Source: Sulfurovum sp.
Lineage (GTDB): Bacteria; Campylobacterota; Campylobacteria; Campylobacterales; Sulfurovaceae
NCBI GenBank assembly: GCA_030826885.1
Contig: JAUUDF010000027.1
Coordinates: forward strand, 1-37,659
Length of the DNA stretch: 37,659 nucleotides
Reading direction: 5' to 3'
The notes under the pieces: model-generated
The model's database searches: none
What the model saw: the letters and a program-made list of their open reading frames with translations, nothing else
Told to the model about the DNA's origin: nothing
Shown here: piece after piece, positions 1 through 9,417 of the stretch
How the letters are laid out: every line of letters starts with the position of its first letter
Position numbering within the stretch: position 1 is the first letter of the stretch
Position numbers and translations under genes: made by a program

Positions 1-1
1 A

Positions 2-88
2 GAAAAAGATCGTACATCCAGTGCCATTGACTGTGAATTGCATAAAGCAGCAACATCAACCGTCTTTATGCTAACACAACTTGGTTAG
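2..88 (+). CDS. 3' end of an unidentified protein (partial)
   Basis: An open frame enters from the left edge and stops with TAG at 86-88, giving a 28-residue tail ending in the residues STVFMLTQLG. Other plus frames stop earlier, at 30 and 74. The tail matches no family I recognise. The stop codon lies inside the left arm of the following hairpin, a common arrangement for a gene that ends at an intrinsic terminator; this is the main support for coding. It could equally be chance. Confidence 0.3.
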   Translation, partial: EKDRTSSAIDCELHKAATSTVFMLTQLG

Positions 89-130
89 CAGACCCCATCC
101 CCTACGGTGATGGGGTCTGCTAAATTTATT
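85..130 (+). terminator. 15-bp perfect stem-loop before murG
   Basis: The arm TTAGCAGACCCCATC (85-99) is exactly complementary to GATGGGGTCTGCTAA (109-123), with a 9-nt loop, and is followed by an A/T-rich but not pure-T tract. It fits an intrinsic terminator of the upstream gene. Because the tail is weak and the murG ribosome binding site begins only about 9 nt later, attenuation or mRNA processing in a read-through transcript is also possible. Confidence 0.55.
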
Positions 131-145
131 ATAGGAGGAGAGGGT

Positions 146-1183
146 ATGAGCATAGTTATGACAGGAGGCGGAACGGGCGGACATTTGGCGATTGTAAGGG
201 CAGTCAAAGAGAAGCTTGTCACTTCTGAGAGCAAGGGTGCTGAGCATTCGACACTGGTCTATATGGGCTCTACCAGAGGACAGGACAAACAGTGGTTTGG
301 GGATGATGCCGATTTTGCAGCAAAATATTTTCTTGAGACCAAAGGGGTGGTCAATCAGCGCGGCCTGGGAAAGATTATGTCGCTTTGGATGATGTTCAAA
401 GCATTGATGCAGGCACGCAGCCTTTTGAAAAAACATGATGCCAAAGTGGTTTTTTCGGTAGGAGGCTTCTCATCTGCGCCTACGGCTATTGCGGCAAAGA
501 CGTTAGGGATTCCGCTGGTCATTCATGAACAGAATGCCGCACTCGGGTCGCTTAACAGGCTGCTCAAACCCTATGCCGATGTATTCATCAGCTCCTACCT
601 CGACGAGAGTCCCGTCAAGGCATATCCGGTCAAAGAGGTTTTTTTTGAGAATGCACGTATCAGGGAGCGGGTTGAGTGTGTCATCTTTCTGGGCGGTTCA
701 CAGGGGGCCAAAGCCATTAACGATCTGGCTCTTTCTATTGCCCCTGTGCTTAAAGAACGGGGCATTAAAATCATCCATCAGGCGGGAGAGCGTAATATTG
801 ACGATGTGCGAAAGGCCTATGAGAAGCTGGGAATAGAGGCGGAAGTTTTCGGGTTTACAGAGAGGCTTGCCGAATATATGAAAGAGGCGGACCTTGCCAT
901 TGCCAGAGCCGGTGCCTCGACACTCTGGGAACTTGCTGCAACGGCACTGCCTGCTCTCTTTGTCCCTTACCCCTATGCGGCGAGTGACCATCAGTACTAC
1001 AATGCAAAGTTTCTTGTAGAAAAAGAGCTTGCATGGCTCATGCGTGAAGAGGAGATTGAAACGGAGAAGGTGCTTGCGCTGCTTGACGAAGATCTCTCCT
1101 CCAAAAGCCGTGGACTGATGCAGACGGTAGAGAAGAACGGGGCAGAAGAGATAGCCGATCTGCTTCGATCGTATGTGCAGTAG
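146..1183 (+). CDS. murG: MurG, lipid II-forming GlcNAc transferase
   Basis: MurG transfers GlcNAc from UDP-GlcNAc to lipid I at the inner face of the membrane, giving lipid II for peptidoglycan synthesis. The 345-residue product has the N-terminal glycine-rich loop GGGTGGH (residues 7-13), the motif HEQNAALGSLNRLL in the N-terminal Rossmann half, and the UDP-GlcNAc-binding motifs FLGGSQGAKAIN and ARAGASTLWELAA in the C-terminal half. Length is close to the family norm of about 350-360. The start at 146 was chosen because it follows the ribosome binding site AGGAGGAGAGG and leaves the glycine loop at the usual distance; an in-frame ATG at 107 lies inside the upstream hairpin. It stands alone between a hairpin and a separately promoted lipoprotein gene. 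Confidence 0.97.
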   Translation: MSIVMTGGGTGGHLAIVRAVKEKLVTSESKGAEHSTLVYMGSTRGQDKQWFGDDADFAAKYFLETKGVVNQRGLGKIMSLWMMFKALMQARSLLKKHDAKVVFSVGGFSSAPTAIAAKTLGIPLVIHEQNAALGSLNRLLKPYADVFISSYLDESPVKAYPVKEVFFENARIRERVECVIFLGGSQGAKAINDLALSIAPVLKERGIKIIHQAGERNIDDVRKAYEKLGIEAEVFGFTERLAEYMKEADLAIARAGASTLWELAATALPALFVPYPYAASDHQYYNAKFLVEKELAWLMREEEIETEKVLALLDEDLSSKSRGLMQTVEKNGAEEIADLLRSYVQ

Positions 1184-1226
1184 AACAGGGTTCAGGCAGT
1201 TTCACGATTTTCCAACAATTTTCGTT

Positions 1227-1244
1227 TATACTGCAACGTATAAT
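1227..1244 (+). promoter_or_regulatory. candidate promoter for the lipoprotein gene
   Basis: Two overlapping -10-like hexamers, TATACT (1227-1232) and TATAAT (1239-1244), lie upstream of the start at 1262. The first gives a leader of about 23 nt that keeps the AAAGGAG site intact. The second would start transcription almost inside that site. No convincing -35 is visible. Confidence 0.45.
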
Positions 1245-1261
1245 CCTCAAAGGAGCGTAAT

Positions 1262-1741
1262 ATGAAACGATTGTTTGCAATGGGTATGATAACAGCCGCT
1301 GTGCTTGTATTGAGCGGGTGTGGCGGCAGCGGATATGACGAAGGGTATGATAACGGATATACCGATGGTTTCTATGATGGTGCACGGGTGCCTGTAGATG
1401 GAATGACCACACTGTTCCTGCGCGATATCAACGGCTTTTCCGCCGGTGGTGTGCATTATGTCTGTGTTGATCCTACCGGTGCCGTCAGTGCCGATGCTGT
1501 AACAGCGCCAAACGGCGAGTTCAGTTTTTATCCGGGTGAGCAGTGTGCATTTAATCTGGTTGGTTTTTCCGGAACGCCTGCAGATCCGCTCTTTATTGAA
1601 GATGACATCGGTCAGGGCAAGAACAATATTGCCTATGTTTGTGAGGGAGGTGACACCGGACTGACAGGATACAGTGTCGATTTTGGCAGAGACGGATTTT
1701 TCAACTATCTGCCCGATGATACCTGTAGTTTCTCCTTTTAA
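1262..1741 (+). CDS. small secreted lipoprotein of unknown function
   Basis: The 159-residue product begins with a typical lipoprotein signal: positive start (MKR), hydrophobic core and lipobox LSGC with the lipidated Cys at residue 20. Mature residues 21-36 are rich in Gly, Tyr and Asp in a repeating Y-D-x-G pattern (DEGYDNGYTDGFYDGA). The rest is acidic, with four Cys (in YVCVDP, EQCAF, YVCEGG and DTCSF) that could form two disulfides outside the cytoplasm. A good ribosome binding site (AAAGGAG) precedes the ATG. I recognise no family. Attachment to the outer membrane or periplasmic face is inferred from the signal alone. A separate promoter and a hairpin after it suggest a monocistronic gene. 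Confidence 0.85.
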   Translation: MKRLFAMGMITAAVLVLSGCGGSGYDEGYDNGYTDGFYDGARVPVDGMTTLFLRDINGFSAGGVHYVCVDPTGAVSADAVTAPNGEFSFYPGEQCAFNLVGFSGTPADPLFIEDDIGQGKNNIAYVCEGGDTGLTGYSVDFGRDGFFNYLPDDTCSFSF

Positions 1742-1745
1742 AATT

Positions 1746-1771
1746 AAGGCGGGTATATTCCCGTTTTATCT
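1746..1771 (+). terminator. weak terminator after the lipoprotein gene
   Basis: AAGGCGGG (1746-1753) pairs with CCCGTTTT (1760-1767) using two G-U pairs, around the loop TATATT. The T-rich right arm doubles as the U tract. It lies just after the stop codon. Confidence 0.45.
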
Positions 1772-1791
1772 CCAAATAACGACATTTTCGA

Positions 1792-1797
1792 TAGAAT
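1792..1797 (+). promoter_or_regulatory. candidate -10 of alaS
   Basis: TAGAAT in the context TTTTCGATAGAATATCC would start transcription about 25 nt before the alaS ATG. It is the best -10-like hexamer in the gap between the lipoprotein terminator and alaS; there is no clear -35. Confidence 0.4.
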
Positions 1798-1828
1798 ATC
1801 CATCATTTTATATGCAGGATATTGTTCC

Positions 1829-4402
1829 ATGGACATCAGACAGACCTATTTAGACTATTTTCAAAACAAAGGGCACCGTATAGTGGAGAGCTCTCCACTG
1901 GTTCCCGACGATCCGACACTGCTCTTTACCAACGCGGGAATGGTACAGTTTAAGAACATTTTCACAGGTGAAGCCCCCATTCCCAACCCGCCAAGAGCGA
2001 CGAGTTCACAGACCTGTATCAGGGCAGGAGGCAAGCACAACGACCTGGACAATGTCGGCTACACCGCACGTCACCACACCTTTTTCGAGATGCTGGGCAA
2101 CTTCAGTTTCGGCGACTACTTCAAAAAAGAGGCGATCGCCTACGCATGGGAGTTTGTGACGGGTGAAGCGTACCTGAACCTGCCGGTCGAAAAGATCTGG
2201 GTGACGGTGCATGAGAGTGATGATGAGGCCTATGAACTCTGGAAAGCGCATATTGACGAAGCGCGCATCATGCGTTTTGGGGACAAAGACAACTTCTGGC
2301 AGATGGGCGATACTGGCCCTTGCGGTCCGTGTTCGGAAATTTTTTACGATCAGGGTGAGGAGCACTTCAACTCTCTCGAAGATGTGATGGGCGGAGAGGG
2401 TGACCGTTTCCTTGAGATATGGAACCTTGTATTCATGCAGTATGAACGTGATGAGAAAGGAGAGCTCCATCCGCTTCCCAAACCCAGCATCGATACCGGA
2501 ATGGGGCTTGAACGTGTGGTCGCCATCAAAGAGGGCAAGTTTAACAATTTCCACTCCTCGCTCTTTATGCCGCTGATCGATGCCATCGGCGCACTGGTAG
2601 GCACACCGTATGACTACGATGCGCCAAACTCTGCAAGTTACCGTGTTATTGCAGACCATCTCAGGTCGGTCAGTTTTCTGCTGGCACAGGGTGTGAATTT
2701 TGACAAAGAGGGGCGGGGGTATGTGCTGCGCCGGATTATGCGCCGTGCGATCCGTCACGGGTACCTGCTTGGTATGCGTGAACCGTTTATGTACAAGCTT
2801 GTAGATGCGCTCGTAGGCGTGATGGGTGAGCACTATACCTATCTTGGGACCAAATCTGAAGCAATCAAAACCTCGATGAAGCTTGAGGAGGAGCGCTTCT
2901 TCGATACGATCGAGGCGGGGATCAAACTTTTCAACAAAGAGCTCGAAAACACGACCGATACCTTCAGCGGTGAAGTGGCATTCAAACTCTACGACACCTT
3001 CGGGTTTCCGCTGGATTTGACGGAAGATATGCTCAGAGAAAAGGGTATTTCGCTCGATATTGAAAGTTTCAATGCCAAAATGGAGGCACAAAAGGCGCAG
3101 TCGAAAGCCAACTGGAAAGGCAGCGGAGATGCAGCGACCACAGGAGACTTCAAAGCGCTTAAAGAACGTTTTGGCGAGAATACCTTTGTCGGCTATGACA
3201 CCACGAAGACGACCACCAAAGTCCTTGCCCTGCTCGATGCAGACTTCAAAGAGGTAGAGCAGATAGACGGTGAAGGCTGGGTCATGCTTGAGAAGACGCC
3301 ATTTTATGCGGAGTCGGGCGGACAGGTCGGTGATCGCGGAACGCTTAAGGTAGTCGGCAGCAGTGCGCAGGTAAGCGTGAAGGATACGAAAAAATTCCTT
3401 GACATGAATCTTTCCGAGGTAGAGGGTAGACTCGCCGTAGGTGACGAGGTGGAAGCGGTGGTAGACCAAAGCCGTGCGGAGATCGAAAAACACCATTCGG
3501 CAACACATTTGCTGCATGCGGCACTGAGAGCTGTTTTGGGCGACCACATCTCTCAGGCAGGTTCACTCAACGATGACAAGCGTCTGCGTTTTGACTTTTC
3601 CCATCCCAAAGCGTTGAGCGCGGAAGAGTTGCAGCAGGTAGAGGAGTGGGTCAACGATAAAATACAAAGAGCGATTCCGAGAAAAACGCAGATCATGAAC
3701 ATAGAAGAGGCAAAGAACTCCGGTGCAATGGCGCTTTTTGGCGAAAAATACGGTGATAAGGTGCGTGTGGTCAGTTTCGATGATGCTTCCGTAGAGCTGT
3801 GTGGCGGTACACACGTGGCCAATGCGGCACAAATCGGGCTTTTCATGATTACCAAAGAGAGTGGTGTAAGTGCCGGTGTACGGCGTATAGAAGCGATCTG
3901 CGGCCGTGCAGCCGTAGAGAAGGTCAAGGGGCTTCGTCATGAAATCGAAGAGATCAAAGAGGAAGTGAAAAACCAAAATCCCGTTGCAGGAATACAGAAG
4001 CTCAAAGAGGAGATCAAAACCCTCAAAGGAGAGCTCAAAGCAGCGCTGAGCGCTACCAAAAAAGAGTTGACACCCGTAGAGGTGAACGGGGTGAACGTGA
4101 TCGTCGAAGAGGTCGATGCCGGAGATATTAAAGAGATGATAGATGAGGCGAAAAACAGATACGACAACATTGCCATTATGCTCTTTCAGAAGAGAGGCGA
4201 CAAGGTACTGCTTGCAGCCGGTAGCAAGAACACACCCGTCAAAGCGGGTGACTGGATCAAATCCATTGCACCTGTCGTCGGCGGCGGCGGAGGAGGACGT
4301 CCCGATTTCGCGCAGGCGGGCGGGAAAAAACCGGAGCAGGTCGCTACTGCAATAGAAGAGGCGAAGACCTATCTTTCAGAAGTGCTTGAAGGTGGTAACT
4401 GA
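1829..4402 (+). CDS. alaS: alanyl-tRNA synthetase
   Basis: AlaRS charges tRNA-Ala and edits mischarged Ser/Gly. The 857-residue protein has the full architecture: a class II catalytic domain from residue 1 (opening [15 protein letters not shown], then [19 protein letters not shown] and the GMGLERV motif), an editing domain with the zinc-binding set H556, H560 (HSATH), C658 and H662 (CGGTH), a coiled segment near 695-740, and a C-Ala domain with the glycine run [15 protein letters not shown]. The 102-residue spacing between the H and C pairs equals that of the E. coli enzyme. The start at 1829 gives the usual N-terminus, with a modest AGGA site 9 nt upstream. The stop overlaps the next ATG by one base, so the two are translationally linked. 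The alaS-maf-pbpA order matches C. jejuni as I recall it. Confidence 0.99.
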   Translation: MDIRQTYLDYFQNKGHRIVESSPLVPDDPTLLFTNAGMVQFKNIFTGEAPIPNPPRATSSQTCIRAGGKHNDLDNVGYTARHHTFFEMLGNFSFGDYFKKEAIAYAWEFVTGEAYLNLPVEKIWVTVHESDDEAYELWKAHIDEARIMRFGDKDNFWQMGDTGPCGPCSEIFYDQGEEHFNSLEDVMGGEGDRFLEIWNLVFMQYERDEKGELHPLPKPSIDTGMGLERVVAIKEGKFNNFHSSLFMPLIDAIGALVGTPYDYDAPNSASYRVIADHLRSVSFLLAQGVNFDKEGRGYVLRRIMRRAIRHGYLLGMREPFMYKLVDALVGVMGEHYTYLGTKSEAIKTSMKLEEERFFDTIEAGIKLFNKELENTTDTFSGEVAFKLYDTFGFPLDLTEDMLREKGISLDIESFNAKMEAQKAQSKANWKGSGDAATTGDFKALKERFGENTFVGYDTTKTTTKVLALLDADFKEVEQIDGEGWVMLEKTPFYAESGGQVGDRGTLKVVGSSAQVSVKDTKKFLDMNLSEVEGRLAVGDEVEAVVDQSRAEIEKHHSATHLLHAALRAVLGDHISQAGSLNDDKRLRFDFSHPKALSAEELQQVEEWVNDKIQRAIPRKTQIMNIEEAKNSGAMALFGEKYGDKVRVVSFDDASVELCGGTHVANAAQIGLFMITKESGVSAGVRRIEAICGRAAVEKVKGLRHEIEEIKEEVKNQNPVAGIQKLKEEIKTLKGELKAALSATKKELTPVEVNGVNVIVEEVDAGDIKEMIDEAKNRYDNIAIMLFQKRGDKVLLAAGSKNTPVKAGDWIKSIAPVVGGGGGGRPDFAQAGGKKPEQVATAIEEAKTYLSEVLEGGN

Positions 4403-4935
4403 TGAAACAGAGTATGGTGGACCTTTTTGGTACCTATGCCCATGAAATCGTTTTTCTGCATGTACTTTCGGCCTTTGTTTGGGTTGGAGGAATGATCGCG
4501 GTACGTTTTGCCGTACATCCGGTGATGCAGCGTATTGAAGACCCTGCAATACGACTGGGGAAAACGCTGGAGATTACCAAGAATCTCTTTCATATTGTCA
4601 TACCCTTTATCGCCGTACTGATTGTCACGGCTGTTTTGATGGCAGTCGGTCTCGGCTTCCGTGTTGCAGCGGTTGATGAAAATGGCACTATTATTAACCA
4701 GGCTGCGTATGGCATCTATCAGGTTGTGCATGTCAAAGAGGTGATCTGGACGGTAATGACTGCCAATTTTATTTGGATGTACATCAAGCGGCATAAGGCG
4801 GAAAAACTCTTTCTGTCGGGGGATATGGCCGCGGCAAAAACGAAGGTGGCGCTCATACCGAAACTGCTGCTTCCTGTCAACATTGTACTCGGGATCGCGG
4901 CCCTGTGGCTCGGTGTGACATTGAGAGGGTTTTAA
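4402..4935 (+). CDS. four-helix membrane protein, CopD-like
   Basis: The 177-residue product has about four membrane segments (roughly residues 15-38, 62-86, 108-128 and 153-173). Histidines H14, H20, H39, H64 and H110 lie within or next to helices, a pattern seen in haem- or copper-associated small membrane proteins. The stretch LHVLSAFVWVGGMIAVRFAVHP resembles the first helix of CopD/DUF2269-type proteins, which carry an HxL...WVGG signature. That similarity is by eye and does not prove copper transport. It overlaps alaS by one base and is followed closely by maf, so it belongs to the same operon. Confidence 0.8.
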   Translation: MKQSMVDLFGTYAHEIVFLHVLSAFVWVGGMIAVRFAVHPVMQRIEDPAIRLGKTLEITKNLFHIVIPFIAVLIVTAVLMAVGLGFRVAAVDENGTIINQAAYGIYQVVHVKEVIWTVMTANFIWMYIKRHKAEKLFLSGDMAAAKTKVALIPKLLLPVNIVLGIAALWLGVTLRGF

Positions 4936-4952
4936 ATGGAGCGTAGGCCGAT

Positions 4953-5513
4953 ATGATCCGTCTGTGTTCAAATTCCCAAAGCCGTGCCACACTGCTAACG
5001 CAGTTTGGTATTGACTTTGTACAGTCACCTGCCGATTTCGATGAGGAGAAGATAGAAACAAATCGTGCCGAGGCATTTGTCTATCTCGCCAGCAAAGGCA
5101 AACTTGAAGCAGCAGAGAGACTTTATGGGCTCGATATGCCCTTACTCACAGCAGACAGTGTTATTGCTACGCAGGAGGGGGAGATACTGCGAAAGCCGGC
5201 GAACAGAGAAGAGGCACGTACTATCTTGCAGAAGCAAAGCGGCAGTTGCATCAATATTATCTCGGGCGTACACTTTAAGTGTATGAGATTCCTTTTTGTC
5301 GATGTATCCGCCACACACTACCGTTTTGCGTCGTTTGACGAAGCGGACCTTGAGGCCTACCTTGAAAGCGGAGACTGGCAGGGAAAAGCCGGCGGCTGTA
5401 TGGTCGAGGGGTTTTGTAAAAAGTACATTCAGCAGGTCAGAGGCTTTGAGAGTACGGCGATGGGGCTTCAGGTGGAGACGCTGCTGCCGTGGATAAGGAG
5501 AGCGGATGTATGA
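4953..5513 (+). CDS. maf: Maf-family nucleotide pyrophosphatase
   Basis: Maf proteins hydrolyse non-canonical or methylated nucleoside triphosphates to monophosphates and are tied to septum formation when over-produced. The 186-residue product keeps the family's signatures: an N-terminal S-x-S-x-R form (SNSQSR, residues 6-11), the acidic motif TADSVIA with D68, and the C-terminal WQGKAGG with K145. The usual pattern is SxSxRR near the N-terminus, and here the second Arg is Ala, a mild departure. Its end overlaps the following BioF-like gene by 8 bases, which indicates coupled translation. Substrate preference (dTTP/UTP versus m7GTP type) cannot be assigned by eye. Confidence 0.93.
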   Translation: MIRLCSNSQSRATLLTQFGIDFVQSPADFDEEKIETNRAEAFVYLASKGKLEAAERLYGLDMPLLTADSVIATQEGEILRKPANREEARTILQKQSGSCINIISGVHFKCMRFLFVDVSATHYRFASFDEADLEAYLESGDWQGKAGGCMVEGFCKKYIQQVRGFESTAMGLQVETLLPWIRRADV

Positions 5514-6600
5514 AAAAGAGCTCGAAGCATTGAGGCGGGCGGGGCGCTTTAGAAAAAGAGAGCTCTACTCTGACAGCCTCGATGATTTTGCTTCCAATGA
5601 CTACCTTGGGCTTTCCCAAAAGAAAAAACAGTTTAAAAAAGCGTGCAAACTGGTCGATGAGTATCGTACCATCAGTGCAAAGGCAAGCCAGCTTGTCAAC
5701 GGCTACCACCCCATTCACCGTATTTTTGAGATGGAGATGGCAGAGCAGAACGGTTTTGAGGAGGGAATGGTTGTCGGCAGCGGATTTTTGGCGAATATGG
5801 CACTCATTGAAGCGCTTGTACGTAAGGGTGACATGCTCTTTATGGACGAAGAGTATCACGCCTCAGGCGTAATGGCGGCAGAACTTCTTGGAGACAGGGT
5901 CGTGCGTTTTGCCCATAACGATGTCGACGATCTTAAAGCCAAACTTGCAGCATATCCTGCCCGGCGGCAGATTGTTGCGGTCGAAGGAGTCTACTCTATG
6001 GGTGGCGATCTGTGCGACAAGGCAATCTTTGAAGCCACAGATGAAGCCGGAGCGCTGCTGATTGTCGATGAGGCACACAGTGCGGGGGTGCTTGGGAAAA
6101 AACTGCTGGGTATTTTCGAGCACTATGGTATTGTGCCGCATGAGCGGCATATCAAGATGGGTACACTGGGAAAAGCCTATGGCAGCTATGGTGCCTATAT
6201 TCTTGCGTCCAAAACCATCATCAGTTTTCTGGAGAACCGTGCGAAAACAGTCATTTACGCCACGGCACCCTCCGTGTTCGATACGGCACTGGCGTATGTT
6301 AACATGAAGTACATTCGAAAACATGCCAAAACATTCAGAGCGAAGACAAAAGAGCGTCAGCAGATTGCCAAAGACGTACTTGGCGTTGCGTGTGAAAGCC
6401 TGATACTTCCTGTAGAAGTGTCTGACAACGAATTTGCCATATTCATGCAGAAGGGACTGCTTGAGCAGAACTATCTTGTCGGGGCCATACGACAGCCGAC
6501 CGTAAAAAAGCCTATTTTGCGGGTCATTCTCAATGCCGATGTATCTGTTGAGAAACTTCGTCATCTATTAAAGCTCATTAGGCTTAACCTGATACAATAA
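5506..6600 (+). CDS. bioF: BioF-like PLP-dependent alpha-oxoamine synthase
   Basis: The product belongs to the family that condenses an amino acid with an acyl thioester; 8-amino-7-oxononanoate synthase (BioF) uses alanine and pimeloyl-ACP/CoA in biotin synthesis. Visible signatures over 364 residues are FASNDYLGLS, the motif QLVNGYHPIHRIFE, the active-site strand IVDEAHSAGVLG, and the PLP lysine K223 in GTLGKAYGSYGAY. The segments RFAHNDVDDL, EGVYSMGGD and AIRQPTVKKPILRVIL align well with BioF of E. coli, which favours BioF over Kbl or HemA. The start at 5506 overlaps the maf stop and follows AAGGAG. No other biotin gene is nearby, so the symbol is less certain than the family. Confidence 0.85.
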   Translation: MYEKELEALRRAGRFRKRELYSDSLDDFASNDYLGLSQKKKQFKKACKLVDEYRTISAKASQLVNGYHPIHRIFEMEMAEQNGFEEGMVVGSGFLANMALIEALVRKGDMLFMDEEYHASGVMAAELLGDRVVRFAHNDVDDLKAKLAAYPARRQIVAVEGVYSMGGDLCDKAIFEATDEAGALLIVDEAHSAGVLGKKLLGIFEHYGIVPHERHIKMGTLGKAYGSYGAYILASKTIISFLENRAKTVIYATAPSVFDTALAYVNMKYIRKHAKTFRAKTKERQQIAKDVLGVACESLILPVEVSDNEFAIFMQKGLLEQNYLVGAIRQPTVKKPILRVILNADVSVEKLRHLLKLIRLNLIQ

Positions 6601-6616
6601 ATGAAAAAGAGGTAAT

Positions 6617-8794
6617 GTGTTCAGTCTGATAAAAGGGTCCATCATCACAGCCATAATCTTTGCCGTGGCACTGGTCGCAGCATTTATTTATGCGTACGAT
6701 GAGATCTCCCTGGATGCGGATAAGCTTATCAACTATAAGCCCGAGATCTCTTCCGTTGTCTATGATCGAAACGGCAAGAAGCTTGCGTATGTCTTTAAAA
6801 AAGAGCACCGTCTCTATGCCCGTTACGATGAACTTCCGAGCCACCTCGTCGAGGGGCTCATTGCCATGGAAGATACCAAGTTTTTCGAGCATCCGGGTGT
6901 GAATGTCGATGCGATTTTGAGGGCACTCTTTAAGGACATTAAGGCAGGGCGTTTTGTTGAAGGCGGCAGTACCCTTACACAACAGCTTATCAAAAACAAG
7001 ATCCTCACCAACGAAAAGAAACTGGCACGAAAGATCAAAGAGGCGATTCTGGCGATCAAGATCGAACATGTACTGACCAAAGAGCAGATCATCGAGCGTT
7101 ACCTCAATGAGATCAGCTACGGCAACAACTATCATGGAGTCAAAACGGCTGCAGACGGATACTTTCACAAGAATTTGAATAAACTGACACTCAAAGAGAT
7201 AGCCATTTTGGTTGGTCTGCCCAATGCACCGAGTTACTACAACCCGCTCAGACACTATGAACGTGCACTCAACCGTGCGAACAATGTGCTCTACAGAATG
7301 AAAAGTCTTGGATGGATCAGCGAGAAAGATTACCTCAAAGCGGTAAAGGAGTCACCGAAAGTCTATAAGACTTCCCTGCGGCAGAATATTGCACCTTATG
7401 TTGTAGATGAGGTGGTACGCCGATTTAAAAACAAACTCGGGGATGTACGTACAGGCGGCTATCAGATCTATACGACCATCGATATGAAACAGCAGAAGAT
7501 CGCCAGAGAGGCACTTGGCTATGCCTACAAAAGAGTCTTGAAACGCTATAAGGAAGATCCGAAAACGTCGACCATCAACGGTGCGTTCGTATCGGTTGAG
7601 AGTAGTACGGGCGACATACTCTCCATGGTTGGCGGCGTAGACTACAAAAAGTCGGCATTCAACCGTGTGACACAGGCGGAGCGTCAGCCTGGTTCGGCAT
7701 TCAAGCCCTTCATCTACCAGACGGCACTCGATATGGGCTACAACCCTGCGACGCCTCTGACCGACCTTGCACGTACATTTCAGTATTACTATCACGGAAA
7801 GCCCAAAATCTGGTCACCGAAGAATTATGAGCGTGACTTCAAAGGTTTCATGCCGTTGCGGGAAGCGCTGGTGCATTCACGTAACCTCGCGACGATCAAT
7901 CTCGTTTCAGACATTGGGGTGAGTACTATCCGTAAGCGTCTGGCATTTTTGGATGTGCCGCACATCCCCAAAGATATGTCCATCGCATTGGGAAATTTGG
8001 GACTCAGCCCCTTGAAGATGGCGCAGATCTATACAGTATTTGCCAACAAGGGGCACATGATCGAACCGAGACTGGTCAGTAAGATCGTCTCCAAAGAGGG
8101 TGCGGTGATCTATGAGACCCGCCCCAAAGAGATCGCTAACTTTACCACACCCGAACAGGCGTACCTGATGACTGATATACTCAAAGATGTCATCAAACGG
8201 GGTACCGGACGCAATGCACGTGTCGAGGGGATAGAGCTTGCCGGAAAGACAGGGACGACCAACAAAAACGTTGATGCATGGTTCTGTGGATATTCGCCCA
8301 CCATCGAGACGATTGTCTGGTTTGGAAGAGACAATAACAGACCTATCGGACGGGGTGCGACGGGGGGTGCGACTGCCGCGCCCGCTTTTGCCTACTACTA
8401 CCGCCATCTGCTGCAGCTTTATCCGGACATCAAGCGGGCATTTGACATCCCTGAAGGGGTCTTTGTCGGTGAATATGAAGGCAGAAAAGAGCTCTATACA
8501 AAAACATCGCCGTTGCCAAAAGTGAAAAAAGAGACAGAACCTCTTGAGCAGACAGAAAAACCGGTTTACAAAGAGGATGATGACGGCTATATGATCAGTG
8601 AAGAACCCGTAGAGGATGTCAGTCCGGAAGATGAAACCGTCATTGAGGAAGGCGATGATGACATCAGGTACGCCAAAACGATCAATATCGATGAAGATCC
8701 TCAAGAAGCAAAAAAGGAGAATGCAGACCCTCTGCATCCGCCGCACATAGCTCCCCAAACACCGGCATCCGAAGACAGCGGGACACTCTTTTAA
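6617..8794 (+). CDS. pbpA: class A penicillin-binding protein (PBP1A type)
   Basis: This bifunctional enzyme polymerises lipid II and cross-links the peptides in the periplasm. After a short cytoplasmic start, one membrane anchor spans about residues 5-25. The glycosyltransferase (GT51) domain has E85 in EDTKFFEHPGV, then EGGSTLTQQLIKN and YLNEISYGNNYHGV. The transpeptidase domain has S360-x-x-K363 (GSAFKPF), S421-R-N and K544-T-G. The last 90 residues form an acidic, proline-rich tail of low complexity. Length 725 is ordinary. Translation starts at GTG 6617, preceded by AAAGAGG; no ATG fits better. It follows the BioF-like gene by 16 bases and overlaps the next gene by one. Confidence 0.96.
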   Translation: MFSLIKGSIITAIIFAVALVAAFIYAYDEISLDADKLINYKPEISSVVYDRNGKKLAYVFKKEHRLYARYDELPSHLVEGLIAMEDTKFFEHPGVNVDAILRALFKDIKAGRFVEGGSTLTQQLIKNKILTNEKKLARKIKEAILAIKIEHVLTKEQIIERYLNEISYGNNYHGVKTAADGYFHKNLNKLTLKEIAILVGLPNAPSYYNPLRHYERALNRANNVLYRMKSLGWISEKDYLKAVKESPKVYKTSLRQNIAPYVVDEVVRRFKNKLGDVRTGGYQIYTTIDMKQQKIAREALGYAYKRVLKRYKEDPKTSTINGAFVSVESSTGDILSMVGGVDYKKSAFNRVTQAERQPGSAFKPFIYQTALDMGYNPATPLTDLARTFQYYYHGKPKIWSPKNYERDFKGFMPLREALVHSRNLATINLVSDIGVSTIRKRLAFLDVPHIPKDMSIALGNLGLSPLKMAQIYTVFANKGHMIEPRLVSKIVSKEGAVIYETRPKEIANFTTPEQAYLMTDILKDVIKRGTGRNARVEGIELAGKTGTTNKNVDAWFCGYSPTIETIVWFGRDNNRPIGRGATGGATAAPAFAYYYRHLLQLYPDIKRAFDIPEGVFVGEYEGRKELYTKTSPLPKVKKETEPLEQTEKPVYKEDDDGYMISEEPVEDVSPEDETVIEEGDDDIRYAKTINIDEDPQEAKKENADPLHPPHIAPQTPASEDSGTLF

Positions 8795-9417
8795 TGCCAA
8801 AGAAAACCCTCTATTTTGTGCTTGATCCGATGTGTTCGTGGTGTTGGGGCTTCGCCCCTGTAGTCGATGCCGTCAGGGAAGCTTTTGGTGAGAGATATAC
8901 CATGTCACTGGTTATGGGCGGTTTGCGGGGCAAAGGAGATTTGCTGTGGGATCATGCAGCCAAAGCGCACTTACGTCAGCAGTGGCAGAATGTTGCGGCA
9001 AAGACCGGACAGCCCTTCGATGAAACATTGCTGTATAAAGCGCATTTTGAGTACGATACCACACCTGCATGCAAGGCGGTCGTGACGGTGCGTGAACTTT
9101 TGGGAGAGAGTGCGGCATTCACCTACCTGCATGCCATTGAGCATGCTTTCTATGCACAGGGGATAGACATTACCAACCCCAGACTGCTGCAGGGGTACTA
9201 CGAGCAGCTTTTTGGCAACAGCGGAAAATTCGCTTTCTTTTTTTTAAGCGAACGCGCAGAGGTGCTGACCGAACACGATTTTGCCAAAGCGCGCTCGATG
9301 GGTGCAAACAGTTTTCCCTCTGTTGTGCTGGTTGACGAAGCAGGGCACATGGTATGCCAAAAAGGCTATAGAAATATTGAACAAATATGTACAATGTTAG
9401 GAGAAACAGATGCATAG
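8794..9417 (+). CDS. DsbA/FrnE-like thioredoxin-fold protein
   Basis: The 207-residue product has the redox motif C14-S-W-C17 right after the first strand (YFVLDPMCSWCWGFAP) and a C-terminal SFPSVVLVDEAGH segment that provides the cis-Pro loop of thioredoxin folds; the helical insert between them is that of the DsbA/FrnE branch. There is no signal peptide, so it is probably cytoplasmic, unlike true DsbA. A thiol oxidoreductase or glutathione-S-transferase kappa-like role is plausible, but the substrate is unknown. It overlaps pbpA by one base and the antiporter gene by 8 bases, so it is expressed within the same operon. Confidence 0.85.
   Translation: MPKKTLYFVLDPMCSWCWGFAPVVDAVREAFGERYTMSLVMGGLRGKGDLLWDHAAKAHLRQQWQNVAAKTGQPFDETLLYKAHFEYDTTPACKAVVTVRELLGESAAFTYLHAIEHAFYAQGIDITNPRLLQGYYEQLFGNSGKFAFFFLSERAEVLTEHDFAKARSMGANSFPSVVLVDEAGHMVCQKGYRNIEQICTMLGETDA

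Noticed and set aside
2006-3547. 513-codon open frame on the minus strand inside alaS
   Set aside because: It is antisense to the conserved synthetase, has no domain I recognise and is rich in Arg, His and Phe, as expected for a shadow frame of a codon-biased gene.
7907-8800. 297-codon open frame on the minus strand within the penicillin-binding protein gene
   Set aside because: It is fully antisense to catalytic and tail regions of pbpA, with no family motif.
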